Assembly (NCBI GenBank): GCA_020831625.1
Contig: JAFIGD010000016.1
Span: 1 to 64,000 of the forward strand
DNA from: Verrucomicrobiota bacterium
GTDB taxonomy: Bacteria > Verrucomicrobiota > Kiritimatiellia > SS1-B-03-39 > UBA6053
Reading direction: 5' to 3'
DNA: 64,000 nucleotides
The notes beneath the pieces are model-generated. The model was given only the letters and a program-made list of their open reading frames with translations. It did not search any database and had not been told where the DNA came from. The translations under genes were made by a program, and so were the position numbers. Of this stretch, positions 37,679 to 48,761 are shown piece after piece. Positions within the stretch are counted from its first letter, which is position 1; each line of letters opens with the position of its first letter.

Positions 37679-37749
37679 CGAATACCAAAACGTATGCTTT
37701 TCAGCGATTCCGGGGTGCGCCGATGCGAGAAAAATTTCTTTGAACTTGA

Positions 37750-38835
<1,086 letters not shown>

Positions 38836-38911
38836 TCGGATCGTTTAGTTTGCGGCCGGTTTCACCGCCACTGCATCGGTTCCCGTCACAGGTTGGGAAC
38901 GAAACGTACAG

Positions 38912-39733
38912 GTGAAACGAAAAGGTTGGACATTCTGGCTGGGACTGGGCGCGATCATTCTGATCGTGCTGAATCTTCCTGACGCATCATCCGCCGCGCT
39001 GAAGCGCGCGGCGCGTGATGTGTTGTCGCCGCTGCAGAGTGTGGTTGCCTCTTTTACCAACCGTCTTTCCGCGGCCCGCGATGTGCTTGCGGCCCGGGGC
39101 GGGATGCCCGATGAACTGAGCCGCCTGCGCGAGGAAACCGTGCTGCTGAAACATCAGCTGGTGGAATTTGAGGATCTGCAGCAGGAAAATCTGCGGCTGC
39201 GCCATGAACTGGGCTTCATGCGCCGGACGGAGCGGCTGCCGGTGGCGGCGGAGGTGCTGGCGCGGGACATCAGCGGCTGGTGGCAAATGATCCGGGTCGA
39301 CCACGGGGGCGGACTGGGGGTTCAGCCGGATCAGGCGGTGATCTCCTCCGAGGGTCTGGTGGGGAAGGTGGTGGACACCTCCCGCAGAACGGCGGACATT
39401 CTGCTGATCACGGATCCGGCCTGCCGGGTGGCGGTGCGCATCGGGGAGCGCGGCGTTTTCGGAATTCTCAGCGGCCAGGGGCTTTCGCTGCGCGGCCGGC
39501 CGGTCTGCCGTCTCGAACTGTTGAACAAGGACATCCGCCTCCGGCGCGGGGACGCCGTGTACACCTCGGGTCTGGGCGGCATTTTTCCCCGCGGGCTGCT
39601 GGTGGGGCATCTGGACGAAATTACCCTGGATGAAAGCGGGCTGCATCAAAGCGCAACCGTGATTCCGGCGGCCAACGTCTCGGACCTGAGGGTTGTTTTC
39701 ATTTTAACCGCGATTGAGGAGGCGGCGCGGTGA
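38912..39733 (+). CDS. mreC: Rod shape-determining protein MreC
   Basis: A 273-residue bitopic protein. One membrane helix lies near residues 5-22 (FWLGLGAIILIVLNL). A coiled coil follows (LSRLREETVLLKHQLVEFED), and then a two-barrel periplasmic domain with GLVGKVVDTSRRTADILLI. The start is GTG at 38912. A small GTTCCC/GGGAAC hairpin sits just upstream (38878-38899). It links MreB to PBP2/RodA. Confidence 0.94.
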   Translation: MKRKGWTFWLGLGAIILIVLNLPDASSAALKRAARDVLSPLQSVVASFTNRLSAARDVLAARGGMPDELSRLREETVLLKHQLVEFEDLQQENLRLRHELGFMRRTERLPVAAEVLARDISGWWQMIRVDHGGGLGVQPDQAVISSEGLVGKVVDTSRRTADILLITDPACRVAVRIGERGVFGILSGQGLSLRGRPVCRLELLNKDIRLRRGDAVYTSGLGGIFPRGLLVGHLDEITLDESGLHQSATVIPAANVSDLRVVFILTAIEEAAR

Positions 39734-40242
39734 ACCGTCTCCTGATGATTGTGGGGCTTTGCCTCTGCGCGATTGTGCAGGCCATTCTGCCGCCCTGGCT
39801 GGCCATGGGACAGGCCAAAGCGCCGCTGCTTCTCGCCGGTGTGGTGTACTACGCCCTGACCCGCGGCACCCTGCAAATGGCGGAGGCGGCGATGCTGGGC
39901 GGTCTGCTTCAGGACAGCCTCGGCCCGATTCCGCTGGGCTTTTCGGTGGTGGCGTTCGCGGGGGTCGCGATTCTGATCCATCAATTCCAGGACCGCATTT
40001 TCGCGGACAGTTTTCTGACCCATGTGCTGACCGGCTTTATGGCCCCCGTGCTTGTGTCCATCATTCTCTATGTCCTTCTGGTCAGCGGCGGATACCGGGC
40101 CGGCGTTCCGTTTTCGTTTGTGATGAGCAAAACCCTGGGGATGTCTCTGCTGGGTCTGGTGACGTTCCCTCTGGTTTTCCGTTTCATCCGGGCTTCGGAA
40201 GAGCGGCTGGGGATTCAATCTCTCCGGAGGGCGAACGGATGA
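39730..40242 (+). CDS. mreD: Rod shape-determining protein MreD
   Basis: A 170-residue polytopic protein with about five membrane helices. GTG start at 39730 overlapping the mreC stop (GTGA). Family features include GQAKAPLLLAGVVYYALTR and GLLQDSLGPIPLGFS. Its stop overlaps the PBP2 start. It bridges MreC and the synthases. Confidence 0.92.
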   Translation: MNRLLMIVGLCLCAIVQAILPPWLAMGQAKAPLLLAGVVYYALTRGTLQMAEAAMLGGLLQDSLGPIPLGFSVVAFAGVAILIHQFQDRIFADSFLTHVLTGFMAPVLVSIILYVLLVSGGYRAGVPFSFVMSKTLGMSLLGLVTFPLVFRFIRASEERLGIQSLRRANG

Positions 40243-42071
40243 GGAAGCTGAGCGATACCGACCGCGTGCGCCTGAGAATCCGTCTCTTATTGGGACTGAT
40301 GCTGTTTCTGCAGGGGGGCATTCTGGCGTTTCTCTGGAATCTTCAGGTTGTGCAGGGGCACACGTTTCAGGATCAAATCAGTTCGCAAAGCCTGCGCCGG
40401 GTGCGGCATCCCGGACATCGGGGGCGCATTCTGGACCGCAACGGGATGGTTCTGGCCGACAACCGCCCCTCGGTGGGCATCGCCCTGTATCCGGAAGAGC
40501 TTCGGCTTCCCGGCCGTCAATCCCGCACCCTGGACCGGATTGACGCGCTGCTCGATGAAATTTCCGAAAAAATCGGAATGCCGCGCACCCTGACCCGTGA
40601 GCAGGTGGCCCGCCATTATCAGAACGAGCGGATGCTGCCGCTTTTGGCCTGGCGGGATCTGGATGACCGCACTGTCGCCCGCTGGGCGGAACGGGTCGGC
40701 CCGCGCGAGGGGGTGGATCTGCTCATCGAACCGGTCCGCTTTTATCCGCTGAACGATCTGCTGGCGCAGACGCTGGGCTATGTGGGCCGCGGCGGCATGG
40801 CGGATCCGGACGAGGGCCGGTTCCATTTTCAAATTCCGGAAATGGAGGGCAAAGCCGGCTTGGAGCTGGTGTTTGACGGGATGCTGCGCGGCGAGGCCGG
40901 CGCGGAGCTGGTCCGGATCGATGTGGCCAGTTACAAACACAATGTCGAGGTGCTGGTGCCGCCGGTTCCGGGGTATGATGTGCATTTAACCCTGGACGCC
41001 CGGTTGCAGAATCTGGCTGAACGGGTGCTGGGCACCGAGACGGGCTCGATTGTGCTGATGGATCCACGGAACGGCGAGGTCCTGGCCCTGGCCACCTATC
41101 CCCGCTACAATCTGAACGACATGGTGCCGTTTATTTCCCACACGGTCTGGAACACCCTGATTCAGGATCCGCGCCGTCCGCTGGTCAACCGGCCGGTCCG
41201 TGAACATTACGCCCCGGGCAGCACCCTTAAACCGTTCATTTGTTTGGCCGGCCTGCTGTCGGGTCAGGTGACCGAGGATACGACCTACACCTGTCACGGT
41301 TCGTATCAGCCCGGCCCCAACGCGGCTCCGATGCACTGCAACAACCGCTTCGGTCACGGCACGCTGGACATGCGGGAGGCGATAGCACGCTCCTGCAATG
41401 TGTACATGTGGCGTCTGGCGGAGGACATCGGCTATGATCCGATGTTCGCGACCCTGGAAGGACTGGGCGCGGGACAAAAAACCGGCATCGAGACGGATTT
41501 TGAAGTGGCGGGAATTCTGCCCACCGATGCCTGGAAGCGTCAGCGGCATAACGATATATTGCGGCGCGGAGACATTGCGAATATCTCGATCGGCCAGGGG
41601 TTTTTGACCACAACGCCTTTGCAGATGGCGCTGATGACTGCCACCCTCGCCAACGGCGGGACGCATCACACGCCGACCCTGCTCCGGGGATTTCGGCGGT
41701 CGGAGGACGAGCCGTTGGAACGACCGGATCCCCGGCCCGCCCCGGTCGCCAAAAACTGGGATTCAAACAAAGTCGAGGCTATCCGGGAGGGGATGCTGGG
41801 CACGATCATGGGCGACCGCGGCACCGGACGGAATGCGCGGGTCGATGGCCTCGCTTATGCCGCGAAGACCGGCACCGCGCAATACGGTCCTCCGGGAAAC
41901 CGGCGGTACCGCTCCTGGATGATCGCCTTCGCCCCGTATGACAATCCGCGGCTGGCGGCGGTGGTGTTGATTGATTCCGGTCTGGGTTCGGGCATTGACG
42001 CAGCCCCGCGCATGCAGTTGATCATGCAGGCGCTTTTCGGCATAAATCGAAGCGAGGCGCCCCGTGGATAG
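40239..42071 (+). CDS. mrdA: Penicillin-binding protein 2 (elongasome transpeptidase)
   Basis: A 610-residue class B PBP. One N-terminal membrane helix is followed by the PBP dimerisation domain (GRILDRNGMVLADN) and the transpeptidase domain. The catalytic Ser is in APGSTLKPF, SxN is in ARSCNVYMW, and KTG is in AAKTGTAQYG. The ATG overlaps the mreD stop. It cross-links wall with RodA. Confidence 0.96.
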   Translation: MRKLSDTDRVRLRIRLLLGLMLFLQGGILAFLWNLQVVQGHTFQDQISSQSLRRVRHPGHRGRILDRNGMVLADNRPSVGIALYPEELRLPGRQSRTLDRIDALLDEISEKIGMPRTLTREQVARHYQNERMLPLLAWRDLDDRTVARWAERVGPREGVDLLIEPVRFYPLNDLLAQTLGYVGRGGMADPDEGRFHFQIPEMEGKAGLELVFDGMLRGEAGAELVRIDVASYKHNVEVLVPPVPGYDVHLTLDARLQNLAERVLGTETGSIVLMDPRNGEVLALATYPRYNLNDMVPFISHTVWNTLIQDPRRPLVNRPVREHYAPGSTLKPFICLAGLLSGQVTEDTTYTCHGSYQPGPNAAPMHCNNRFGHGTLDMREAIARSCNVYMWRLAEDIGYDPMFATLEGLGAGQKTGIETDFEVAGILPTDAWKRQRHNDILRRGDIANISIGQGFLTTTPLQMALMTATLANGGTHHTPTLLRGFRRSEDEPLERPDPRPAPVAKNWDSNKVEAIREGMLGTIMGDRGTGRNARVDGLAYAAKTGTAQYGPPGNRRYRSWMIAFAPYDNPRLAAVVLIDSGLGSGIDAAPRMQLIMQALFGINRSEAPRG

Positions 42072-43161
42072 TCTTCTGAAGCGATTCAAGCCTTTGCTGA
42101 AGCTGGACTGGGTCGCGGCGGGCGCCACCCTGTCGCTGTTGGCCCTGGGGGTGGTCTTTATTTACAGTGCCGGGTACGGCCGTGAGAGTGATCAGTGGTT
42201 GAAGCAGGTCCTGTTTATTCTCATCGGACTGCCCCTGTATCTGGGCGTGGCGATGTTTGACTACCGCCGTCTGCGGGAAATGGCGCCGGTGCTCTATGTG
42301 GTCGGCCTGATTTTGCTGGCGGGTCTTTTTTTCTTCGGCATGTCGATTTACGGGGCGAAGCGCTGGTACAATCTGCGGGTGATCTTTTTTCAGCCGGCCG
42401 AGATCGCGAAAGTCGCGGTCATCGCCCTGCTGGCCGTCTGGTTCGGGGATCCGCTCCGCAATCCCCGGCGGCTCCGATCCGTAATGCCGCCGCTGGTGAT
42501 CACGTTGATTCCCTTCGCGCTGATCGCCGCCCAGCCGGATGTGGGCACCGCCTTTATTCTCCTCTGCATTTACGGGGCGATGCTGTTTGTGAGCGGCACC
42601 TCCTGGCGCATTCTGGGGATGTTCGCGCTGGTGGGCGTCCTCTCACTGCCGGTCGCCTGGACGATGCTGCGCCCGTACCACCGCGACCGGATCATGGTGT
42701 TTCTGGAGCCGGACCGCGATCCGCTCGGACGGGGCTGGAATGTGCGGCAGTCGCAAATGGCGGTGGGCTCCGGCGGCCTGCACGGCAAAGGGTTCCGGCA
42801 GGGCACCCAGAACCTGCTGGGCTTCCTGCCCACCACGGTGGCCCCGACCGATTTTATCTACTCCGTCATCGCCGAGGAAAAAGGCTTTGTCGGAGCGACG
42901 ACGATGTTGATGTTATACAGTGTGATTTTTGTGGCGCTCGCCCGTTCGGCGTTGCGCTGTCCCGACCCTTTCGGACGCCTCTTGATTGTGGGCATCCTTG
43001 CAATGTTCTGCGCGCACGTGACGATTAACGTGGCCATGACCGTTGGATTGATGCCGATCATCGGGCTCCCACTCCCGCTTGTCAGTTATGGCGGTTCATT
43101 TGTGCTCAGCACGCTGCTGGCCCTCGGGCTGGCGCAAAGCGTGCATCTGCGCACCGGATGA
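42064..43161 (+). CDS. rodA: Peptidoglycan glycosyltransferase RodA (SEDS)
   Basis: A 365-residue SEDS protein with ten predicted membrane helices. GAKRWYNLRVIFFQPAEIAK, GSGGLHGKGFRQGTQNLLGF and the late GLPLPLVSYGGSF are family blocks. GTG start at 42064 overlaps the mrdA stop by 8 bases, so the pair should be made in fixed ratio. It polymerises lipid II. Confidence 0.95.
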   Translation: MDSLLKRFKPLLKLDWVAAGATLSLLALGVVFIYSAGYGRESDQWLKQVLFILIGLPLYLGVAMFDYRRLREMAPVLYVVGLILLAGLFFFGMSIYGAKRWYNLRVIFFQPAEIAKVAVIALLAVWFGDPLRNPRRLRSVMPPLVITLIPFALIAAQPDVGTAFILLCIYGAMLFVSGTSWRILGMFALVGVLSLPVAWTMLRPYHRDRIMVFLEPDRDPLGRGWNVRQSQMAVGSGGLHGKGFRQGTQNLLGFLPTTVAPTDFIYSVIAEEKGFVGATTMLMLYSVIFVALARSALRCPDPFGRLLIVGILAMFCAHVTINVAMTVGLMPIIGLPLPLVSYGGSFVLSTLLALGLAQSVHLRTG

Positions 43162-44801
43162 ACGGCGGGAGCCACCCCAAACAATGGAAACCTACCATGG
43201 CAACACCCCAAAACAGTAAAAAAATTAAAAAAGAAATCATCGCCAACGTTGAAAGTCTGGAGACGCGGATCGCGATTCTCGAAGATGGCAAACTGGAGGA
43301 TTATTTTGTGGAGCGGTCCAGCGACGAGCGGATCGTGGGCAGTATTTTCCGCGGCAAAATACAAAATCTCGAAGACGGTCTGCAGGCGGCGTTTGTGGAC
43401 ATCGGCCTGAAGAAAAACGCGTTTATCCACTACTGGGACATGATTCCGGAGGATGCGGCCCGTCTCGAAGCCGAGGAGGGCGTGAGCCAGGGCGGCCGCG
43501 GCGGCCGCAAGAAGAAATATCAGGGCGGCGAAATGCAGAAGCTTTTTCCCATCGGGTCGGAAATCATCGTTCAGGTCTCCAAGGCGGCTATCGGCACCAA
43601 GGGACCGCGGGTGACCGCGAACCTCAGCATCGCCGGCCGCTACCTGGTGATGATGCCCGGCTCCGGGCTCAAAGGCGTGAGCCGCAAGATCTCCGGAGAC
43701 CAGGAGCGCCGCCGCCTGAAGAAAATCCTCAGCCGCATGAAAACGCCCGACAACCTCGGCTTCATTATCCGGACCGCCGGAGAAGGGGCGCGCAAAACCG
43801 GATTTGCCCGGGATCTGCGGGCCCTGCTGGATATCTGGAACAGCATCGAGGACGGCATCAAAAACCGCAAAGCGCCCTGTCAGCTTTATCAGGAGCCGGA
43901 TCTGCTGGAGCGGGTCGCGCGCGACGCGTTGACCGAGGATATCGACCGGATTGTGATCGATCAGCCGGAGGAGGCGGAACGCATCAAGAAATCCATCAGC
44001 CGCGTGGCCCGCAACGCCAAACGCAACATCCATGTGTATGACGGCAACACGCCGATTTTCGAGCACTTCGATATCGAGCGCCAACTCAGCAACGCCTTCC
44101 GCCGCAAAGTGTGGCTGCCGGGCGGCGGCTATCTGGTGTTTGATGAAACCGAGGCGCTGGTGGCGATTGACATCAACACCGGACGCCACAAAGGCGGCTC
44201 CTCGCAGGAGGAGAGCATTCTGGAGGTGAACCTGGAGTCCGCCGACGAGATCGCGCGCCAGTTGCGTCTCCGCAATGTGGGCGGTCTGGTGGTGATCGAC
44301 TTCATCGACATGAAGCAGCGCAAGAACCGTCAGGCGGTGTACCGCCGGCTGCGTGAAGGGGTGCGCAAAGACAAGGCGCGGACAAACCTGCTCCCGATCT
44401 CGGATCTGGGCCTGCTGGAAATGACCCGTCAGCGCGCGAAGCAGAGCATCGGCTCCGCGGCGAACACGGACTGTCCCTACTGCAAAGGCCGCGGGATTGT
44501 GAAGTCGCCGCTGACCATGAGCGTGGAGGTGCAGCGCCACATTCACGAAGTGCTGCGCAAGCTCCGCGCGGAGAACAAACCTCTGAACACCCGGATCACC
44601 GTGCATCCGATTGTGATGGACCGCCTGCGGCGTTCGGATGAGAATCTGCTGGTGGAACTGGAGGAGAAATACGGCGGTCACCTCGCTTTTGTCTCCGACG
44701 CCCATCTGCACATCGAGGAGTTCGTAATTTCCAACCCGGAAACCCACGAAACCTACTACAGCAACATCGACCAGAGCCGCGTCCACCTTCAGTTGGAATA
44801 G
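43158..44801 (+). CDS. rng: Ribonuclease E/G family protein
   Basis: A 547-residue RNase G-type endoribonuclease for RNA decay and rRNA maturation. The S1-like domain covers about residues 48-130 (IVGSIFRGKIQNLEDGLQAA). The catalytic core has ALVAIDINTGRHKGG and GGLVVIDFIDMKQRKNR (Mg2+ residues). The zinc-link motif is CPYCKG. No long RNase E-type scaffold is present. The start at 43158 gives an ATGA overlap with rodA; an ATG at 43197 would drop 13 unconserved residues. It ends the elongasome operon, as often seen. Confidence 0.93.
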   Translation: MNGGSHPKQWKPTMATPQNSKKIKKEIIANVESLETRIAILEDGKLEDYFVERSSDERIVGSIFRGKIQNLEDGLQAAFVDIGLKKNAFIHYWDMIPEDAARLEAEEGVSQGGRGGRKKKYQGGEMQKLFPIGSEIIVQVSKAAIGTKGPRVTANLSIAGRYLVMMPGSGLKGVSRKISGDQERRRLKKILSRMKTPDNLGFIIRTAGEGARKTGFARDLRALLDIWNSIEDGIKNRKAPCQLYQEPDLLERVARDALTEDIDRIVIDQPEEAERIKKSISRVARNAKRNIHVYDGNTPIFEHFDIERQLSNAFRRKVWLPGGGYLVFDETEALVAIDINTGRHKGGSSQEESILEVNLESADEIARQLRLRNVGGLVVIDFIDMKQRKNRQAVYRRLREGVRKDKARTNLLPISDLGLLEMTRQRAKQSIGSAANTDCPYCKGRGIVKSPLTMSVEVQRHIHEVLRKLRAENKPLNTRITVHPIVMDRLRRSDENLLVELEEKYGGHLAFVSDAHLHIEEFVISNPETHETYYSNIDQSRVHLQLE

Positions 44802-44816
44802 GGCCGCGTCGTTTAT

Positions 44817-44848
44817 CCGCATGCCCCGTGTTCTTGCGGGGCATGCGG
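44817..44848. terminator. Bidirectional hairpin between rng and the rhamnosidase
   Basis: A 12-base perfect stem (CCGCATGCCCCG pairing with CGGGGCATGCGG) and an 8-base loop, placed between two convergent stops. There is no T-run after either arm, so it may act as an mRNA stabiliser or a weak terminator. Confidence 0.7.
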
Positions 44849-44849
44849 G

Positions 44850-47207
44850 CTATGGCAGTTCCTGAAGAACACCGGGGGCAAGCGGATACGTTTTGCCCTC
44901 CCAGTGCAGCGTGCCGGGAACCGGCGTTTCAATCGTGAAACGGCCTGCGTTTTCCCTGCGCGAGAAGCGGACGCTGATGCTGCCAAGCGGGTGGGGCAGG
45001 GCGGCGTCAAACGCGTCCAGATTTCCCGGACAGGGATGAACCGCGACCCGTTCAAATCCTGGCGCGTCCGGGCGGATTCCCGCCAGGCCGGTCAGGCTGT
45101 GATACAGCGGGTGACTTCCCCAGCCGTGACAATCGCTGCGGGAGGGTTCGGGCGCTTCGACCGTGGTCAGGAAGCCCTGCGCGCGCAAGGCCTCCCAGAA
45201 GGCGAGCCGCTCAATCAACGCCTGACTTTCCCCGTGGCGGATGAGGGCCCCGTGCACATAAAAACTGAAATAAATCGACGCGCGGGCGGTGTCATCGGAA
45301 GGATGCAGCAGTGAGCGGAGCATGGCGCTTCGTTTGGCAGTGTCCGGAAAGGGCAACAGCAGCGCGAGGGCCTGCGCGTGTTCACTCCAACAGGATTTGG
45401 CGGTGTCGTCCGCGAACTGATTGCGGGTACCGCACCAGAAACGGCGTTCGATCTCCGCATAGCTTGTCTGTGCGAGCCGCCGGTATCGCTCCGCGAGCAG
45501 CGGGTCGCCGGCGGCGTCCTCCACCTCCGCCGCCGCGGTCAGGGCCAGGGGAAGATGCAGCGCCACCGGGGCGGTGATTTCGCCGGTGCCGCCGCCCGGA
45601 ACACCCCCCTGCCAGAAGGGATGCTTGACCCAGTCCACAAACAGCCACCCCGGCAGATGATGCGGCAGCCCGTCGTCACCGACGCAGGCCAGGGCCGACT
45701 CCAACGCGGACCGCGTGCCGGGAAGAAATCGGCGCACGGTGTCCGGTTCCCGGCACCACCAGGTGAAATCCCGCAACAGCAGCGGGTACAGCAGGCTGTA
45801 GGTGGCGCTCATTTGCGGGTTGGCGGAGGGGCACCGCTCCGCGTGCAATCCGTTCACCCAGCGGGAGCGGTCGAAAAGTTCAAGCGCGCGGCCGACCGGA
45901 CGGGCGTCGCCGGTGGTAGCCAGCCAGGACAGGGCCTGAATCCGGGTGTCGCCCAAATACTGTAACTGCTCGTAGTACGGACAGTCGACAAAGGTTTCGT
46001 GCACGCAGTTCCGGAGTCCCCGCTCGCAAATTCTCAACATGTCGGCGGAGATGCCGGGGGCGGAAAACCGCCACAGCGGGTGAAAAGGATGGCCGGTGCG
46101 GCGGGGACGGAGATCGAGAATCTCCAGCGGCTCCTCCGCCGTACGGATTTGAATCCGCATCCAGCGGCCGCTCCGCCACCAAAGAACCTCATCGTTCTCT
46201 TCCCCGCCGGGGTGATGAATTTCGTCACCGAAACCGAGCCAGTGCTTCCCCGTGTATTCGCCCCGGTTCCCTTTGGGGCACATGGCGGCCGGTTCCGGAG
46301 AGTCGTAAAGAGACTCGGCCCACGCCATTTTCAAAACAGCGCCCTGACCGCCCCGCAGGCGCGCGCGCGGATAAGCGCAGAGATAATCCTCAAAATCCCA
46401 GAGCAGTTCGATGGATGTGTTCCCTTCAATCCGGACGGGTTGCCCGGAACAGATGCCCTGAAACGTTTCCGCGTTTTCGCCCCGAATACGGCCACCGCTG
46501 AACAGAACCCGTTCCTGCTCGGGCAACGGAGAGGGTTCGCAACGCCAGGGAGAATGGAGGATTCCGTTTATTTCATCCCTTGCTTGCTGAACGACAACCG
46601 GATCTACCGGCGGGCCTTCGCCGCGGGTGTCTCCGAGGCGAAACCCGCAGCCGATGACATGGTAGGAGAGCTTGCCGGATTTGGGGAGCGCGGAAATGCC
46701 CCGGAGTTCCCGGACGGACCAGGAGGCTTTCCCGGTGGTGAGGTCAGCTCCGCCCGCATCCACCCCCGCCAGCGCGAAACCGGGGCGCGCACTGACCTGC
46801 GCCTGCGGGGCAAGATGCGGAGCCAGCCACCAGCAGATCACGTCCAGTTCATGCGCGCCGGGCGGCAGGGAAATCCGGTACCGGTGAAAACTCCAGCCGC
46901 CCTGTTCCGCCCGGTCCGGCCCCCGTCCGATCTCCACGCCGCCGCAGCGGAGAATGTAGCGCTGATCGGCGCTGAGATCAACGATTCGTTCCCGCGCGGT
47001 CTCCGGAGGGATTTCCAGCGTGAACCGCATGACCTGCAGATCCGCGGAGGCTCCGTTCGCCGGATCGTCGCCGGGCGCGGGGTGCCAAATCCAGTCGGCC
47101 TGATCAATCGGATAACGGCAACGGATGCCCGCGTTTCCCGGACAGGGATCGGGCGTGACCGGAATACGGGCGGCGGTAAAAAGAGTCCGGGGGTTCGGGG
47201 ATGACAT
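44850..47207 (-). CDS. GH78-like alpha-L-rhamnosidase
   Basis: A 785-residue protein with GH78 architecture. Its N-terminal beta-sandwich has LDVICWWLAPHL. The six-hairpin catalytic core has ETFVDCPYYEQLQYLGDTRI, where the Asp/Glu pair serves as catalytic and binding acids, and SDCHGWGSHPLYHSLTGLAG. The C-terminal sheet ends in PHPLGSISVRFSR. No signal peptide is evident, so it may act on imported oligosaccharides. The ATG at 47205-47207 is chosen over one six codons earlier. It diverges from the DASS transporter. Confidence 0.82.
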   Translation of the reverse strand: MSSPNPRTLFTAARIPVTPDPCPGNAGIRCRYPIDQADWIWHPAPGDDPANGASADLQVMRFTLEIPPETARERIVDLSADQRYILRCGGVEIGRGPDRAEQGGWSFHRYRISLPPGAHELDVICWWLAPHLAPQAQVSARPGFALAGVDAGGADLTTGKASWSVRELRGISALPKSGKLSYHVIGCGFRLGDTRGEGPPVDPVVVQQARDEINGILHSPWRCEPSPLPEQERVLFSGGRIRGENAETFQGICSGQPVRIEGNTSIELLWDFEDYLCAYPRARLRGGQGAVLKMAWAESLYDSPEPAAMCPKGNRGEYTGKHWLGFGDEIHHPGGEENDEVLWWRSGRWMRIQIRTAEEPLEILDLRPRRTGHPFHPLWRFSAPGISADMLRICERGLRNCVHETFVDCPYYEQLQYLGDTRIQALSWLATTGDARPVGRALELFDRSRWVNGLHAERCPSANPQMSATYSLLYPLLLRDFTWWCREPDTVRRFLPGTRSALESALACVGDDGLPHHLPGWLFVDWVKHPFWQGGVPGGGTGEITAPVALHLPLALTAAAEVEDAAGDPLLAERYRRLAQTSYAEIERRFWCGTRNQFADDTAKSCWSEHAQALALLLPFPDTAKRSAMLRSLLHPSDDTARASIYFSFYVHGALIRHGESQALIERLAFWEALRAQGFLTTVEAPEPSRSDCHGWGSHPLYHSLTGLAGIRPDAPGFERVAVHPCPGNLDAFDAALPHPLGSISVRFSRRENAGRFTIETPVPGTLHWEGKTYPLAPGVLQELP

Positions 47208-47328
47208 GGTACAGCGATACACATGCCAATTCGGACCGTCAAGACCCGGCCGTTTGAGGAAGGGGAAAGATTACAGATATCGGCTTGTTTTCTTGCCTTT
47301 CAAACGGCGGGGCATAGAGGAAAGGCAT

Positions 47329-48747
47329 ATGTCAAAACCCTCTTTTCCTCTTAAAAAAATCATTGGACTTGTTCTGGGCCTCGGGGCGTTGATCCTGATG
47401 CCGTTTTTGTCTTTGGAGGGGCTTTCGCCCTCCGGGCATGTGGCGCTGGGCATTTTTGTCATGGCGGCGGTATTCTGGATCCTGGAGCCGATTCCGATCT
47501 ATGCGACGAGCATGGGGGTGATTCTGGCTCAGGTGCTGTTGCTCTCCGATCAAAGCCTGGTCGGCGGCTGGCTGGACCGGGCGCACGAGGGCGGATACAC
47601 CGCGCCGCCGTACACGCTTTTCTATGGAACGCTGTCGAATCCGATTATCATTCTCTTCCTCGGCGGGTTTTCGCTGGCGGCGGCGGCGGAAAAATACGCG
47701 CTGGATCAAAATCTGACCCGCATCCTCCTGAAACCCTTCGGCACCCGTCCGGTGATGGTTTCGCTGGGGGTGATGATGGTGACCGGGGTGCTGTCGGCGT
47801 TCATGAGCAACACCGCGACCACCGCGATGATGATGACGGTGGCGATTCCGATTGTGGCCATGGTCCCCAAAGAGGATCCGTTCCGGCGTCTGGTGGCCCT
47901 GTCGATTCCGGTGGGCGCGAACATCGGCGGCATCGCCACGCCCATCGGCACCCCGCCGAACGCGGTGGCGCTGGCGGCGCTGGCGCGTCAGGGCACGGTG
48001 GTGCCGTTCAGCACCTGGATGCTGATGGCCACGCCGCTGGTGGTGGTGACGATGCTGCTGACCTGGTGGGGCATGTGCCGGATGTTCAAACCGCAAATCG
48101 AGCGCTTCGAACTGACCATCAACACCACCTTTGACCGGAGCCCCAAGGCGATCGGCTGTTATGTGATTTTCGGGCTGACAGTGCTGCTGTGGGTGACGGA
48201 AAAACTGCACGGGGTACCCTCGGGGGTGGTGGCGTTTTTGCCGGTGGTGTTTTTGCCGGCGATGGGTATTCTGGATAAAAAAGAAATCCGCGGCTTTTCC
48301 TGGGAGGTCCTGTGGCTGGTGGCGGGCGGCATTTCGATGGGCTTGAGCCTGAGTCAAACCGGACTGGCCTCTTGGATGATCGGTCAGGTGAACTGGGACG
48401 GATTCGGAACGCTGGGCCTGGTGGTGCTGTTCTCACTGGTCGGCTTCACGGTGGCGAATCTGGTGTCGCACACCGTCAGCGCCACCATTCTGGTGCCGGT
48501 GGCCATCGCCCTGGTGCTGCCACTGGCGGACGGCGATCCAACGGCGCTGATCATTCCGATCGCGGTGATCGGGATCATTGTGAGTTACGCGAATATTCTG
48601 CCGATTTCCACACCGCCGAACGCCATCGCGCTTTCCACGGGTCTGATTGATACCAAGGACCTTGCAAAATCCGGGATTCTGGTGGGTATTTTAGGCTTTA
48701 TTTTTAGTATTTTCTTTGGCCTGATTGTCTGGCCGCACATTCTTTAA
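47329..48747 (+). CDS. DASS-family (SLC13) sodium/dicarboxylate symporter
   Basis: A 472-residue inner-membrane carrier. Both SNT-like motifs are present: FMSNTATTAMMM with the NIGGIATPIGTPPNAVAL block, and NLVSHTVSATILVPV with the late ISTPPNAIAL. These bind Na+ and the carboxylate in the family. Substrate may be C4-dicarboxylate, sulfate or another anion. GAGGAAAGG precedes the ATG at 47329. The response regulator follows 14 bases later, suggesting a signalling link. Confidence 0.9.
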   Translation: MSKPSFPLKKIIGLVLGLGALILMPFLSLEGLSPSGHVALGIFVMAAVFWILEPIPIYATSMGVILAQVLLLSDQSLVGGWLDRAHEGGYTAPPYTLFYGTLSNPIIILFLGGFSLAAAAEKYALDQNLTRILLKPFGTRPVMVSLGVMMVTGVLSAFMSNTATTAMMMTVAIPIVAMVPKEDPFRRLVALSIPVGANIGGIATPIGTPPNAVALAALARQGTVVPFSTWMLMATPLVVVTMLLTWWGMCRMFKPQIERFELTINTTFDRSPKAIGCYVIFGLTVLLWVTEKLHGVPSGVVAFLPVVFLPAMGILDKKEIRGFSWEVLWLVAGGISMGLSLSQTGLASWMIGQVNWDGFGTLGLVVLFSLVGFTVANLVSHTVSATILVPVAIALVLPLADGDPTALIIPIAVIGIIVSYANILPISTPPNAIALSTGLIDTKDLAKSGILVGILGFIFSIFFGLIVWPHIL

Positions 48748-48761
48748 TCCGGAGTCTGATC